Assembly (NCBI RefSeq): GCF_000474235.1
Contig: NZ_BATA01000013.1
Location: 1 to 43,586, forward strand
Origin: Halarchaeum acidiphilum MH1-52-1
GTDB taxonomy: Archaea > Halobacteriota > Halobacteria > Halobacteriales > Halobacteriaceae
DNA length: 43,586 nucleotides
Reading direction: 5' to 3'
The notes under the pieces are model-generated. The model searched no databases, was not told the origin of the DNA, and was given only the letters and a program-made list of their open reading frames with translations. Position numbers and translations under genes: made by a program. Shown in pieces: positions 7,616 through 15,518 of this stretch (the stretch's first letter is position 1; each line of letters begins with the position of its first letter).

Positions 7616-8107
7616 TCAGTAGTGGACGTCGGCGGGGACGATCCAGCACGACTCGGCGCCGCCGAGAATCGTGTTGAGCCGGTCTCGGTCCCGAATCCCC
7701 TGTCCGTGTTCGTCGTAGAGGACGACTGACGGCCCACGATAGGCACCAAGGTTGTGGCAGGCGTGCCGGACGAGGTCCTCGTCACGCATGATTGCCTCGT
7801 CGTCGAGTTCGTCCAAGCCCTCGCGAACAGCCGCGAGATTCTGCTCGAACGCCTCGATGGTCGCCTCCCAGCCAGCCTCCAAGAGGTCTTGGCCGGCGTT
7901 CGACTCGACCGGCGTCGCGGCCGGCCGCTCACCCCACCGTGCCTGGCCCGCCCCGGTGACGTCCGTCTCGTCAAACGTCACGTAGTAGTCGAACACGGCG
8001 TCGGCGTCTGGGGCGGCGCCGACCAGTCGGTCGAACGCAGATATGCCTGCTGCCAGTGCTTCGTCGCGCGTCGATGCCTCTACCAGCGCGTAGATGAGCA
8101 TGTGCAT
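7616..8107 (-). CDS. Haloarchaeal hypothetical protein
   Basis: A 163-aa acidic protein. It could also start at the second Met, at 8101 (MLIYALVEASTRDEALAAG). The C-terminal ~50 residues (RHACHNLGAY, VVLYDEHGQGIRDRDRLN, WIVPAD) resemble the middle of the protein at 8942-9928 (LHQACDR, YLYDHAGDAINSRQRL, LWLVPA), so the two share a module. No catalytic motif seen. It heads a probable two-gene operon with the zinc-ribbon gene, preceded by leader copy E. Confidence 0.7.
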   Translation of the reverse strand: MHMLIYALVEASTRDEALAAGISAFDRLVGAAPDADAVFDYYVTFDETDVTGAGQARWGERPAATPVESNAGQDLLEAGWEATIEAFEQNLAAVREGLDELDDEAIMRDEDLVRHACHNLGAYRGPSVVLYDEHGQGIRDRDRLNTILGGAESCWIVPADVHY

Positions 8108-8120
8108 CTTCGAGTCCGAC

Positions 8121-8165
8121 GCACGCCCCCTCGGGTGCGCGTCACCCCTCTCCGCACGATAAACC
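8121..8165 (-). promoter_or_regulatory. 5'-leader hairpin, copy E
   Basis: Minus strand GGTTTATCGTGCGGAGAGGG GTGACGC, then CGCACC...GGGGGCGTGCG: a longer, more complex leader with an inner GCGCACCC/GGGTGCGC-type stem, ending ~14 nt before the start at 8107. Confidence 0.4.
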
Positions 8166-8299
8166 TCTCAGAGACTACCGCAGGATACAGGATATCTCTC
8201 TCGTGATGGGGGCGATTTACACTCGACATCTGGAGTGTCTCGCTGTCGTCGTCGTACTCCTGCTGGTGCGACGTTGAGCGTTAGATAGAGAGGTCTAAC

Positions 8300-8542
8300 T
8301 TAACGGCCGTAGAGTAAGTACGAGAATAGAGAAAATGCCAGTATTGCACTAATAAAGAAGATAACTAATCCGAGAAATCCAGACCACATCGCCCCCACAA
8401 CAGCGCCGAAAACAAATCCGACAATAGCCGAGCCGAGTAGAAGGATAGCTCCCATCTGCCACTCTGCAAGAAATGCCACAACCTTTTCTCTCATACCATC
8501 ACTTCCATTATTCTTTCCCATACTGGCACTTTCATTATACAT
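8300..8542 (-). CDS. Small two-TM membrane protein
   Basis: An 80-aa protein with two hydrophobic helices: about residues 31-52 (MGAILLLGSAIVGFVFGAVV) and 56-77 (LGLVIFFISAILAFSLFSYL). The N-terminus is polar. Base composition is clearly more A+T-rich than the neighbours, which suggests separate acquisition. Start ATG 8542 or 8521. No family assigned. A possible 47-aa membrane protein lies next upstream on the same strand. Confidence 0.65.
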   Translation of the reverse strand: MYNESASMGKNNGSDGMREKVVAFLAEWQMGAILLLGSAIVGFVFGAVVGAMWSGFLGLVIFFISAILAFSLFSYLLYGR

Positions 8543-8649
8543 TCGAATAGTCTTTTCGACAGTAGATATACAGTCTGGTTCGGCCTCGTCGCGCTGGAAT
8601 TATCCACACTCCCGATTCGGTCAATACAGGCGACTAATCTCTCGGTTTG

Positions 8650-8793
8650 TCAGGCGGCTGCTGGAATGTTCGGAGCGATAGCGCTCGCAATGAATAAATC
8701 TGCGATAAAAAGAAGAAATGCAAATCCGCCGCTGAACTCGTGGGTATCAGTAGTGAGTGATGCATGAACGTACGCAGCCAGACTTACCACCAT
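8650..8793 (-). CDS. Putative 47-aa membrane microprotein
   Basis: An ATG at 8793 opens a 47-codon frame ending TGA at 8650-8652. It begins MVVSLAAYVHASLTT and contains a hydrophobic stretch (GGFAFLLFIADLFIASAIAP) at about residues 22-41, a likely single membrane helix. The region is A+T-rich like the 80-aa membrane gene downstream. A 7-bp dyad ends just 2 nt before the start. Too short for homology inference by eye, and could be chance. Confidence 0.35.
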   Translation of the reverse strand: MVVSLAAYVHASLTTDTHEFSGGFAFLLFIADLFIASAIAPNIPAAA

Positions 8794-8794
8794 A

Positions 8795-8810
8795 ATTCAA
8801 GAACTTGAAT
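8795..8810. promoter_or_regulatory. Dyad ATTCAAG-AA-CTTGAAT
   Basis: Perfect 7-bp inverted repeat with a 2-nt centre immediately upstream of the putative 47-aa gene. Candidate operator; nothing else is visible in 8811-8941. Confidence 0.35.
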
Positions 8811-8941
8811 GTAAGTCAATAAGTCCACTGGAACCGCATGTTCAGTAGACCCTGCGTCCCGATACAATCGCAGACCCACCTAACGGTTGTTTCATCTAAT
8901 ATATCGCAGCAGGAAGGATAACGGTCTATCTGCGCTCCGGG

Positions 8942-9928
8942 TTACGATGGGTTCGGACCGTGGCGTGATGTCCCACAGACTCGACAGTCCCAGATAGGCT
9001 GCCCGGCCCACTGGTCGGCGGGACTGGTTTCGGTGCCGTGGAAGCGATGCCGGGTTTCACGCTCGCAGCGTCGACACATGAGTGTCTGCCGTGTCGGCGT
9101 CGCGGACGACCGCTGTCCTGTGTCGTCGGGACGCGACGGCTGTTGGAGTGCGAGCGCGGGGACGAGCCAGAGGGGGTCCGCTGCTTGCTCACGCACTGCG
9201 GTGAGTCGCTGCCGCGAGTTGATCGCGTCCCCGGCATGATCGTAGAGGTAGGTCGGGTGTCCGCCCGAGTCTGCATCATCCTCCCACTGTGTGCGGTCAC
9301 ACGCTTGGTGAAGCAGGCGCTCGCCGACGTCACTCTCCACTTGGACGACGTCGGGAAGGCTGCCCCAGTGGTTGGTGAGCGTTCGCGACGGCGAGCCATC
9401 ACCATCCGCGACGAGTTCGCACTCGTGGATTGCGGTGTCGCCTTTTGTGACGAGGAGTGAGTGTGCGGCGGTCCCCTTCGCGAGCGCTGCGTACTCCGTT
9501 CGTGCTGGGACGAGCGTGAAGACGAGATGGAGGAACTCCAGTTCTGTCTCCTCCCCCTGTTGAATCGGTGTCTTCGACGCCGCGTGTTCACGGCGACACG
9601 ACGCACACCGCTCACTCGTCGGTGGGACAGACGGGCCACACTCCGGACACGTCGACGATGCCTGTACAGACCCAGGATAGTCAGTACTCGCCAACTGGTC
9701 GCGTGGCTCCTCGTCTTGTTCGAGGACGTGATCTGGCTCTCGGGTTGCTTCGCCTCTGGGCCGAAATGCGTCCTCGTCGCGACGGCGATCAGGGTCTCGC
9801 GTCACACGATCTGTTCGCTCGCCTCTACAGATATATCTGGGCCGGTGGTGGTCTGATTGCAAGTTGGGTTCGTGTTCTGTGTTCTCGGTCGGTGCCCTAT
9901 TCTCGCGGGTCACCGACCGGGACGTCAC
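8942..9928 (-). CDS. Hypothetical protein with terminal zinc ribbons
   Basis: A 328-aa open frame; the first ~80 residues are Arg/Glu/Asp-rich and the start is uncertain. From 9928 it overlaps the upstream gene by 32 nt, and a GTG at 9805 is an alternative. Zinc-ribbon halves are CPEC...CASC near residues 94-112 and CRRC...CRVC at ~287-320. Between them, residues ~195-260 resemble the C-terminal module of the 7616-8107 protein. Likely a nucleic-acid or protein adaptor; no function assigned. Confidence 0.6.
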   Translation of the reverse strand: MTSRSVTRENRAPTENTEHEPNLQSDHHRPRYICRGERTDRVTRDPDRRRDEDAFRPRGEATREPDHVLEQDEEPRDQLASTDYPGSVQASSTCPECGPSVPPTSERCASCRREHAASKTPIQQGEETELEFLHLVFTLVPARTEYAALAKGTAAHSLLVTKGDTAIHECELVADGDGSPSRTLTNHWGSLPDVVQVESDVGERLLHQACDRTQWEDDADSGGHPTYLYDHAGDAINSRQRLTAVREQAADPLWLVPALALQQPSRPDDTGQRSSATPTRQTLMCRRCERETRHRFHGTETSPADQWAGQPIWDCRVCGTSRHGPNPS

Positions 9929-10301
9929 CGTACTCGGGACAGTTCACCCAGCCCTGCCCGAACGCCGCTCCAAACCCCTCATCGGGGTACCACTCGTGTT
10001 TTTCTCCGCAGTTTGGGCAGTCGACGTGTGGGGGCTGGATCTCCGCGGCCTCCTGTTGGAGATAGTGATTCCCTTGGTAGGCGTGACAGTGCTGGCAGAC
10101 GTTGCCCCAGACTCGCTTCTCAAGAGTCCTACTATATACTCGCTCGACTGGCGTTTCATACTCCGCGAGCAATGCTCCGAGTGGCGTATCCAGATGGTCG
10201 TTGCGGGGCCACACAACCGGCGTGTCCTCACCACACTTCCAGCACTCCGTCTGCCACGTCACGAACTTCTCGTGATCTGCGGGGAACTCTTCCGGGAGCA
10301 T
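9897..10301 (-). CDS. Zinc-finger hypothetical protein
   Basis: A 134-aa protein from ATG 10301 (MLPEEFPADHEKFVTWQTEC). Three CxxC knuckles are seen (CWKC, CQHC, CPNC), the first two pairing around a ~45-residue spacer. A short C-terminal acidic tail overlaps the downstream frame. Probably co-transcribed with it; TFB lies upstream in the same direction, 91 nt away. No named family. Confidence 0.65.
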   Translation of the reverse strand: MLPEEFPADHEKFVTWQTECWKCGEDTPVVWPRNDHLDTPLGALLAEYETPVERVYSRTLEKRVWGNVCQHCHAYQGNHYLQQEAAEIQPPHVDCPNCGEKHEWYPDEGFGAAFGQGWVNCPEYGDVPVGDPRE

Positions 10302-10392
10302 TGTTGCTCCCCTTGTTCGCTCTATTCGTATTTGGCTGCTTCTACGCCTTGACGCAGTATTCTCCCCGCCTAACTACAGAAGTAGATTCGGA

Positions 10393-11313
10393 CTACTGGA
10401 GTTCGCTGCGGAGCGTCTCGCGATGCGTCCGAATCGTCGTCGTCGTGACGCCCGCGACGTCCGCGACTGCAGCCTGTGTGAGCCGGTACTCGGTCTCCTG
10501 CGCTACGTGATAGAGGCAGGCCGCAGCGAACCCCGGTGGTGATGCGCCCCGCGCGAGAGATTCGGCCTCGGCGCGTTCTGCGAACATCCGCGCCTGTCGC
10601 CGGACGCTGTCGGGGACATCGAGGTCGGAGGCGAGACGTGGGAGGTACGCGTGTGGCTGCACCGGCTGGGCCGGCAGTCCGAGCTCTTTGTTCAGGGTCG
10701 CGTAGGCGTTGGTCACACGATTCTCCCCAACACGTGCGGCCTCAACGACGTCCGCGAGTGGGAGTGAGCGGCCGTTGCATCGGCAGGCGGCGTAGACGCT
10801 CGCTGCCGCCACCGCCTCGATCGACCGCCCTGGGAGGAGTCCCTCGGAGTGGGCGCTGCGGAAGAGCTGGCACGCCTGCTCCTGGAGCGTGTCGTCGACG
10901 TCGAGCACGATCGCGACTCGCTGTACCTCTCCAAGTCCGTGGCTCAGGTTTCGCTCCTGTTTGGAACGGAACCGCCCCCGTTTCTGCTCGCGACGTAGTC
11001 GGCCGAGCTGCCGGCGCTTCTTCGCCGAGAGCGCATTCCCCTTCCCGTCGCGTTTCCGCCCGATCGTCGTCGAGAGTCCTCGGTCGTGGCGCGATGTCGT
11101 CAATGGAGCACCTGTTCGCTCGGTCTCCTCCTCGTACACCGGCTCCCCGCTATGGTCGATTGCGTGTTCTTCCAGGACGAGTCCGCACGCCTCGCAGACT
11201 GTCTCCACCGTGTTCGTCGCCACTCGCCCACCGCATTCCGGGCAGCCGTTCGTCTGATTGTCAGTCTGGACGTCCTCGTCGAAACCGTTCGCGTAGATCT
11301 CTCTCGAAGCCAT
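10393..11313 (-). CDS. tfb: Transcription initiation factor TFB (TFIIB homologue)
   Basis: A 306-aa protein from ATG 11313 (MASREIYANG). N-terminal zinc ribbon C24-x2-C27...C40-x2-C43, then a B-reader/linker segment (HDRGLSTTIGRKRDGKGN), then two cyclin-like repeats. The C-terminal HTH (YRLTQAAVADVAGVTTTTIR) contacts the BRE in this family. TFB recruits RNA polymerase to TBP-bound promoters. Haloarchaea keep many TFB paralogues, often plasmid-borne. This one may direct transcription of plasmid genes, possibly those with the shared upstream elements. Leader copy F precedes it. Confidence 0.95.
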   Translation of the reverse strand: MASREIYANGFDEDVQTDNQTNGCPECGGRVATNTVETVCEACGLVLEEHAIDHSGEPVYEEETERTGAPLTTSRHDRGLSTTIGRKRDGKGNALSAKKRRQLGRLRREQKRGRFRSKQERNLSHGLGEVQRVAIVLDVDDTLQEQACQLFRSAHSEGLLPGRSIEAVAAASVYAACRCNGRSLPLADVVEAARVGENRVTNAYATLNKELGLPAQPVQPHAYLPRLASDLDVPDSVRRQARMFAERAEAESLARGASPPGFAAACLYHVAQETEYRLTQAAVADVAGVTTTTIRTHRETLRSELQ

Positions 11314-11359
11314 CCTGATCACGAGGTATCCGGGGAGCGCGTCGGTCCGCCGAACTCCT

Positions 11360-11383
11360 CACCCCTCTCTGGGGGTGACAAAC
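11360..11383 (-). promoter_or_regulatory. 5'-leader hairpin, copy F
   Basis: Minus strand GTTTGTCACCCCCAGAGAGG GGTG: a CACCCC/GGGGTG stem 47 nt before the TFB ATG. One of the cleanest family members. Confidence 0.55.
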
Positions 11384-11398
11384 AGACTGTGGAGTCAG

Positions 11399-11845
11399 CT
11401 AGTCGGTCCAGAAGCCACGCTGGCGGTCCTCAACTTCGCTTAAGACTGCTGCAAGAACGTCCCGCCAGTCAGCGGGATGGCTGGTATCCTCCCCCGGCGT
11501 CGGCGCGTCCGGCCCTGGGTGAATGTGATCTAACGCGTTGTGCGTCGAGGGATGCCGGTCCCACCGATGGTCAAACTCGCTCTCGGCATGGCTTTCGTGG
11601 TAGTGAATGGAGAACGTTCCATTCTCAAACCAGACGATGTCGAGACGTGCCTCGTTAACCTGTACTGGGTAGAGCGCGGAATCGAAGACACAGACGAGCC
11701 GCTCTGGTGCGGTCGGCGGCGACTCCTCAATTCGAGCGAAGCGAGCATCGTTTCCGAGACGCTCAGCGATGATCGAGAGCCGTTCGAAATCGACCGGTGC
11801 ACCATCACCGACGTCGAGCTCGGGCGTCTCGCCACCGTCGCTCAT
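11399..11845 (-). CDS. TumE-like putative toxin
   Basis: A 148-aa protein. The core (DIVWFENGTFSIHYHES, RWDRHPSTHNALDHIHPGP, then DWRDVLAAVLSEVEDRQ) resembles DUF6516/TumE-type toxins, which pair with an HTH antitoxin. It overlaps the upstream HTH gene by 4 nt (ATGA), so the two are translationally coupled. The conserved His/Arg/Asp pattern is intact. Family assignment is by eye; it could instead be an uncharacterised accessory protein of the HTH gene. Confidence 0.6.
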   Translation of the reverse strand: MSDGGETPELDVGDGAPVDFERLSIIAERLGNDARFARIEESPPTAPERLVCVFDSALYPVQVNEARLDIVWFENGTFSIHYHESHAESEFDHRWDRHPSTHNALDHIHPGPDAPTPGEDTSHPADWRDVLAAVLSEVEDRQRGFWTD

Positions 11846-12417
11846 GCCGGCGACTGCTGGCCAGCAGCACCGTCGTCCACACCAGTGAGCGCGCGTTCGA
11901 GGAGTGCGATCCGCCGTCGCGTCGTCATCCAGAAAGAGACGTCCTCCCAGACGTCCTCCACCCGTTGGTCGTGTTCCCGTGCGTACGCCGTGATCGAGAC
12001 GTCCTCGGGTGTGTCGACGTCGAACTCGGTCGCGTACGACTCATCGCGGGCCGTCGCAGTCTGGAGAAACTCGAGCAGTTCGTCCTGCGAGTACTCCTCT
12101 TGGAGGTGCTGTATGCGCCGCCACTGGAGATATGCCTCGTTGCGCTCGTACGTCGCCGGCGCCTCCGTCACCCGCGTGACGACGCCCATGCGCTCGAACC
12201 ACTCCAAGTACTCACGTGCGGCATCCACACCATGCTCGGCACGCTCCGCGACCTCCTCGACGGTCGTCGGGCTATCAAGAGTCAGGATCGCATCAAAGAA
12301 GTCGTCGCGCGTCCGTCCTCCGCGGACGACGTCCTCGGGTGGTGTGAGCGCATCGAAGTTCGGAGCGTTCCGCTGCTCCGCCGCGTCGGCTTGCAACTCC
12401 TCACGCGGTTTCTTCAT
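11842..12417 (-). CDS. HTH protein (DUF7342-like), probable antitoxin/regulator
   Basis: A 191-aa protein from ATG 12417 (MKKPREELQADAAEQRNAPN). The longer frame upstream crosses an operator. Residues ~45-105 form a winged-HTH (PTTVEEVAERAEHGVDAARE, LEWFERMGVVTRV). The C-terminal half is helical (LQWRRIQHLQEEYSQDELLE) and resembles haloarchaeal DUF7342 proteins as I recall them. Paired with the TumE-like gene through a 4-nt overlap. The palindromic site just upstream suggests autorepression. Confidence 0.7.
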   Translation of the reverse strand: MKKPREELQADAAEQRNAPNFDALTPPEDVVRGGRTRDDFFDAILTLDSPTTVEEVAERAEHGVDAAREYLEWFERMGVVTRVTEAPATYERNEAYLQWRRIQHLQEEYSQDELLEFLQTATARDESYATEFDVDTPEDVSITAYAREHDQRVEDVWEDVSFWMTTRRRIALLERALTGVDDGAAGQQSPA

Positions 12418-12445
12418 ACTACTCCCAACGCAATCAGACGGGATA

Positions 12446-12471
12446 AATATTCCTCTAGGCGGAATATTCCG
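12446..12471. promoter_or_regulatory. Operator-like palindromes upstream of HTH/TumE pair
   Basis: AATATTCC-N7-GGAATATT (12446-12468) overlaps a perfect CGGAATATTCCG dyad (12460-12471), 29-54 nt before the HTH start and touching the 3' end of the HicB gene. Placement at the promoter supports autoregulation. Confidence 0.55.
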
Positions 12472-12472
12472 T

Positions 12473-12739
12473 CTACTTGAGGAAGTCGGGACGGTCGGTG
12501 TCGCGAGTTGTGGTCGCCTCGGGGTCGATCCCCAGCTCGCGGAGTTCCGCATCGGTCGGTTCGTGGCCGATCTCGCCCTTGTGGAGCGCGACTGCCTCAT
12601 CGAGATTCTCGAGGGCGTCTACTCGTGACTTTCCTTGGGTCGTGACGCCGGTCTCGACGTCCGTCGCGATCCACCAGTCGTCCTCACGCCACAGCCGAAT
12701 CTCCCCCGGACGCGGACTCTCCTTCGACGACCCAGCCAT
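12473..12739 (-). CDS. hicB: HicB-like antitoxin, no HicA partner visible
   Basis: An 88-aa protein. The core IRLWREDDWWIATDVETGVT, then QGKSRVDALENLDEAVAL, is the partial RNase-H fold of haloarchaeal HicB antitoxins; the tail EPTDAELRELGIDPE is also typical. HicB normally neutralises the HicA mRNA interferase encoded beside it, but no HicA-like frame is adjacent: downstream is the HTH/TumE pair and upstream is palindrome copy 3. It may act as an orphan antitoxin or regulator. Confidence 0.78.
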   Translation of the reverse strand: MAGSSKESPRPGEIRLWREDDWWIATDVETGVTTQGKSRVDALENLDEAVALHKGEIGHEPTDAELRELGIDPEATTTRDTDRPDFLK

Positions 12740-12813
12740 TATCGCCTAATTCGGCCGCTAACCGGTAACTATCCGGTGCTGTCAACCACCCGTTGTGCGG
12801 AACGACACCGATC

Positions 12814-12855
12814 TTAACCAACACATGGCGGTGTTCCTAGTTCAGTGTTGGTTAA
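12814..12855. repeat. Dispersed palindrome TTAACCAACA-N22-TGTTGGTTAA, copy 3
   Basis: Arms at 12814-12823 and 12846-12855; the spacer is exactly 22 nt. It lies 75 nt upstream of the HicB-like gene, with no leader hairpin between. Confidence 0.8.
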
Positions 12856-12909
12856 TCGAAGCGGGCCCTCCACTGGTTCCGGAGTTAACTCACGTACAGT
12901 AGCGTCGTG

Positions 12910-13059
12910 TCAGGAGATACGGTGGCAGATGATTTCGGTGCTCCCGCAGACAGGGCATTCGTTAGTCGAAGGATCAACGGTCGCACCGCAGCGCCGGCAC
13001 TCCACGACTCTCTCCGGTTGTGCTGTGGGCGAGAGCACTCGCTTGAGTAAGCGAATCAT
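12910..13059 (-). CDS. CPxCG-type small zinc-finger protein
   Basis: A 49-aa protein from ATG 13059 to TGA 12910: MIRLLKRVLSPTAQ, then CRRCG and CPVCG separated by ~13 residues, ending IICHRIS. Two CxxCG knuckles form a complete zinc ribbon typical of haloarchaeal microproteins. The coding frame is clean and a C/G-rich hairpin (13065-13085) precedes the start. Function unknown; such proteins often regulate through nucleic-acid or protein contacts. Confidence 0.7.
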   Translation of the reverse strand: MIRLLKRVLSPTAQPERVVECRRCGATVDPSTNECPVCGSTEIICHRIS

Positions 13060-13214
13060 GTGTTAGGCCCCCTTGGGAGCGGGGACGCGGCCAGAGGAGG
13101 GGCTAGCCGATGTTGGAGCGTGTGACAGTGGGCGCGAAGCGCGCTCCCCCTCCTAGCTGGTTCGATGCACTCGAGGCGGATATAGTCCAGTGACTTCCGT
13201 GGCCGGCACCTCCC

Positions 13215-13243
13215 ACACACCACTTTTCACGAGTGTTTGTGGG
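13215..13243 (+). repeat. ORB-like repeat 1
   Basis: CACACCACTTTTCACGAG followed by TGTTTGTGGG; shares CACCACTTTTCACGAG with copies 3 and 4. Confidence 0.7.
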
Positions 13244-13271
13244 CGAATGGCATAGCGGTGGCTGGTAGGGA

Positions 13272-13300
13272 GACACCAGATTTCACGAGAGTTGTTATGG
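13272..13300 (+). repeat. ORB-like repeat 2
   Basis: GACACCAGATTTCACGAGAG then TTGTTATGG; same core with AGATTT in place of CTTTT. Confidence 0.65.
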
Positions 13301-13316
13301 ACTCCAGAGGGGGAGA

Positions 13317-13343
13317 GACACACCACTTTTCACGAGAGTTTCC
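13317..13343 (+). repeat. ORB-like repeat 3
   Basis: GACACACCACTTTTCACGAG then AGTTTCC; nearest repeat on the left side of the A+T-rich element. Confidence 0.7.
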
Positions 13344-13502
13344 ATGATCAAGGGCCGGGGCGAAACAAGATACAAGGTTCTCCTAGAAAGAGACTAGACA
13401 GAAATAATCTTATTTCTACCCACTACGGATACTGTTTCTGCACTCTCTACTTATTCTTTTCCCATTCAATGGGTTGTCGTAGGCTGCTCTACTCTTGTAG
13501 CT

Positions 13503-13530
13503 CCAACACTCGTGAAAAGTGGTGTGTCTC
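13503..13530 (-). repeat. ORB-like repeat 4 (inverted)
   Basis: Reverse complement reads GAGACACACCACTTTTCACG then AGTGTTGG, facing copy 3 across the A+T-rich segment. A weaker inverted half, AACTCTCGTGAG, follows at 13547. Confidence 0.7.
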
Positions 13531-13604
13531 TGTTTTATATACCGCTAACTCTCGTGAGACTCGCGACTCTTATGAAGCATGGGTGTTTAAGTAACTCCTG
13601 TCCC

Positions 13605-14819
13605 ATGTCACCACCAATGGGGCTCGCACCGTTCGCACCCGACAATACCATCTTCAAGAACGAAACCGCGCTCCGAGACAGCTACCGGCCCGACGAACTC
13701 CTTGAACGCGACGAGGAACTCGCCGCCTACCAAAGCGCCCTTCGTCCAGTCATCAACGGCGCCCAACCCAAGAACATCTTCCTCTACGGCGAAACCGGCG
13801 TCGGAAAAACCCTTGCCACCCGAATGGTTCTCGACCGCCTCCGCCAGGACCAAGCCGACTACGACCATCTTGACCTCCATACCGTCAACCTCGTCTGCAA
13901 GTCGATGGGGTCCAGCTACCAGGTTGCTGTCAATCTTGTAAACGAATTCCGCGACCCACACGAGGAGATTAACTCCACTGGCCACCCCGCCAGCGACGTC
14001 TACAACAAACTCTGGACGCACCTTGAGGAGCTCAATGCTACCCACTGCCTCATTGTTCTCGACGAAATCGACGCGATCGGCAGTGATGACAACCTCCTCT
14101 ACGAACTCCCACGCGCCAACGATAACGGGAATGTCGAGAGTACCTGGGTTGGCGTTATCGGTATCTCGAACGACTTTACGTTCCGGGAGAGCCTCAGTGC
14201 GCGCGTCACAGATAGCCTCTGCGACGAGGAGATTCACTTCCCGCCCTATGACGCGAACCAACTCCGCAAAATCCTCACCCAACGCTCCCAGGACGCCTTC
14301 CGCGACGACGTGCTCAGCGGCGACGTCATCCCTCTCTGCGCTGCCCAAACCGCCCAAAAGTATGGGAGTGCACGGCAGGCATTGAAGCGTCTCTACAAGG
14401 CTGGCGACCTCGCTCGCGATGAGGGTGCTGACGAGGTCACTGAAGACCACATCCGACAGGCTGACGATCTGGTTGAACGCGATAAAGTCCAAAGCGAACT
14501 CTCCAAGCTCCCTACCCAGGCGAAAATTGCGCTCTACGGCCTCCTCATGCTCGACGACGACGGGAAGACGCCCGCGAAGCGCTCCAAGATCTACGAGCGC
14601 TACTCGATCGCAGCGAAGCAACTTGGTGCGGACGTCGTCTCCGACCGCACCATCCACGACAACCTCAGCCAACTCACCCTCAAGGGCTTCCTCGACGTCA
14701 ACGAACAAAACGAAGGCCCGAACGGCGGCAGCTACTACGAATACGAATTCAGCATCCGCCCTGACCTTGCTCGCGATGTCCTCCGACACGACGGCCGCAC
14801 CGGCGACCTCTGGGAATAG
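13605..14819 (+). CDS. orc1: Orc1/Cdc6 replication initiator
   Basis: A 404-aa protein from ATG 13605 (MSPPMGLAPFAPDNTIF); a second ATG at 13617 is possible. The AAA+ domain has Walker A GETGVGKT near residue 64, Walker B CLIVLDEIDAIG near 147, a sensor 1 region (VGVIGISNDFTFRESL) and the PPYDANQLRKIL stretch typical of Orc1. A C-terminal winged helix (~310-400) binds ORBs. It loads the MCM helicase at origins. ORB-like repeats on both sides imply it initiates replication here. The long reverse-strand frame opposite it is a shadow. Confidence 0.96.
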   Translation: MSPPMGLAPFAPDNTIFKNETALRDSYRPDELLERDEELAAYQSALRPVINGAQPKNIFLYGETGVGKTLATRMVLDRLRQDQADYDHLDLHTVNLVCKSMGSSYQVAVNLVNEFRDPHEEINSTGHPASDVYNKLWTHLEELNATHCLIVLDEIDAIGSDDNLLYELPRANDNGNVESTWVGVIGISNDFTFRESLSARVTDSLCDEEIHFPPYDANQLRKILTQRSQDAFRDDVLSGDVIPLCAAQTAQKYGSARQALKRLYKAGDLARDEGADEVTEDHIRQADDLVERDKVQSELSKLPTQAKIALYGLLMLDDDGKTPAKRSKIYERYSIAAKQLGADVVSDRTIHDNLSQLTLKGFLDVNEQNEGPNGGSYYEYEFSIRPDLARDVLRHDGRTGDLWE

Positions 14820-15122
14820 TTCCCGTTAGGTTCTGTAGAGCCCTAGCCGGTTATTCGTCAGTAGAACAGCGTACCCGTATCACGATTTTGAATACAGCCC
14901 TCTGGGCTGTCTGTACTCCGCTATTCTCGCCACTAGCGGTCTTCCGCTGCACCGGAAATAGTACTCTCTCCCTCCCCCTGATTCCTCTTTTCCTCCACCT
15001 CCCGGATATACTGCTCCTTCACCGGCCGGTCAGCGTATTTCTCGCCCCCCACAGTAGTTAACTACTCAACAAGAAATACCACTCCCCACTGGAAACGCCA
15101 CTTCAGCTAATCTAATAGGGGT

Positions 15123-15145
15123 TCGCTAACTCGTGCAATCTGGGG
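15123..15145 (-). repeat. ORB-like direct repeat, copy 1
   Basis: TCGCTAACTCGTGCAATCTG followed by a G-string; identical 23-mer at 15519-15541. The core ACTCGTG-x-AATCTGG matches the reverse complement of ORB 2 (ACTCTCGTGAAATCTGG). Confidence 0.6.
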
Positions 15146-15518
15146 GGTCCTCTGTCGCCGCGAAAGACAACGAGTGCTCGCCGAGCAATCAACTAGCAGG
15201 CGGCAACACAAAACACGACTGCGATGACACCATCACCGAAGCATACGTTGCGGCAATTCGTGACCAGGTCAATCGCGGCCAGCTCCGGAATCGGATTCAT
15301 GACTAGCCGACTCATGCCTGCCTGGTGCTTGCAGGTGTCGCTCACGCAATCGAATCAACCCCAGCCTAACACTCGAAACGACCTCTGTCTCCCCCATCTC
15401 GGAATATAGCGATATACACGCTCTTTGACCGCTAAGAACGCCGTCTATGGAATACAGAGGGGTCGTTTCGAGTGCTTCAGGGGACGGTCTCTCTAGTTCT
15501 GTGGCGACAGTCGCTCGG

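Larger units (their letters stand above)
13201..13604. other. Replication origin region upstream of orc1
   Basis: Three forward ORB-like repeats (13215, 13272, 13317) and an inverted one (13503) plus a half copy (13545) flank an A+T-rich segment at 13385-13475. That segment contains AGAAATAA-TC-TTATTTCT (13400-13417). Inverted ORBs around an A+T-rich unwinding element next to orc1/cdc6 are the standard haloarchaeal origin layout. No gene is seen in 13060-13604. Confidence 0.75.

Noticed and set aside
11540-12628. 362-aa plus-strand open frame
   Set aside because: Crosses the TumE-like/HTH pair and its operator in antisense; Ser/Arg-rich shadow.
13201-13561. CRISPR array
   Set aside because: Repeats are few, unevenly spaced and in both orientations, and no cas genes are present.
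13608-14789. 393-aa open frame opposite orc1
   Set aside because: Exact antisense of a gene with complete AAA+ motifs; its valine/glutamate-rich composition is typical of a shadow frame in G+C-rich DNA.
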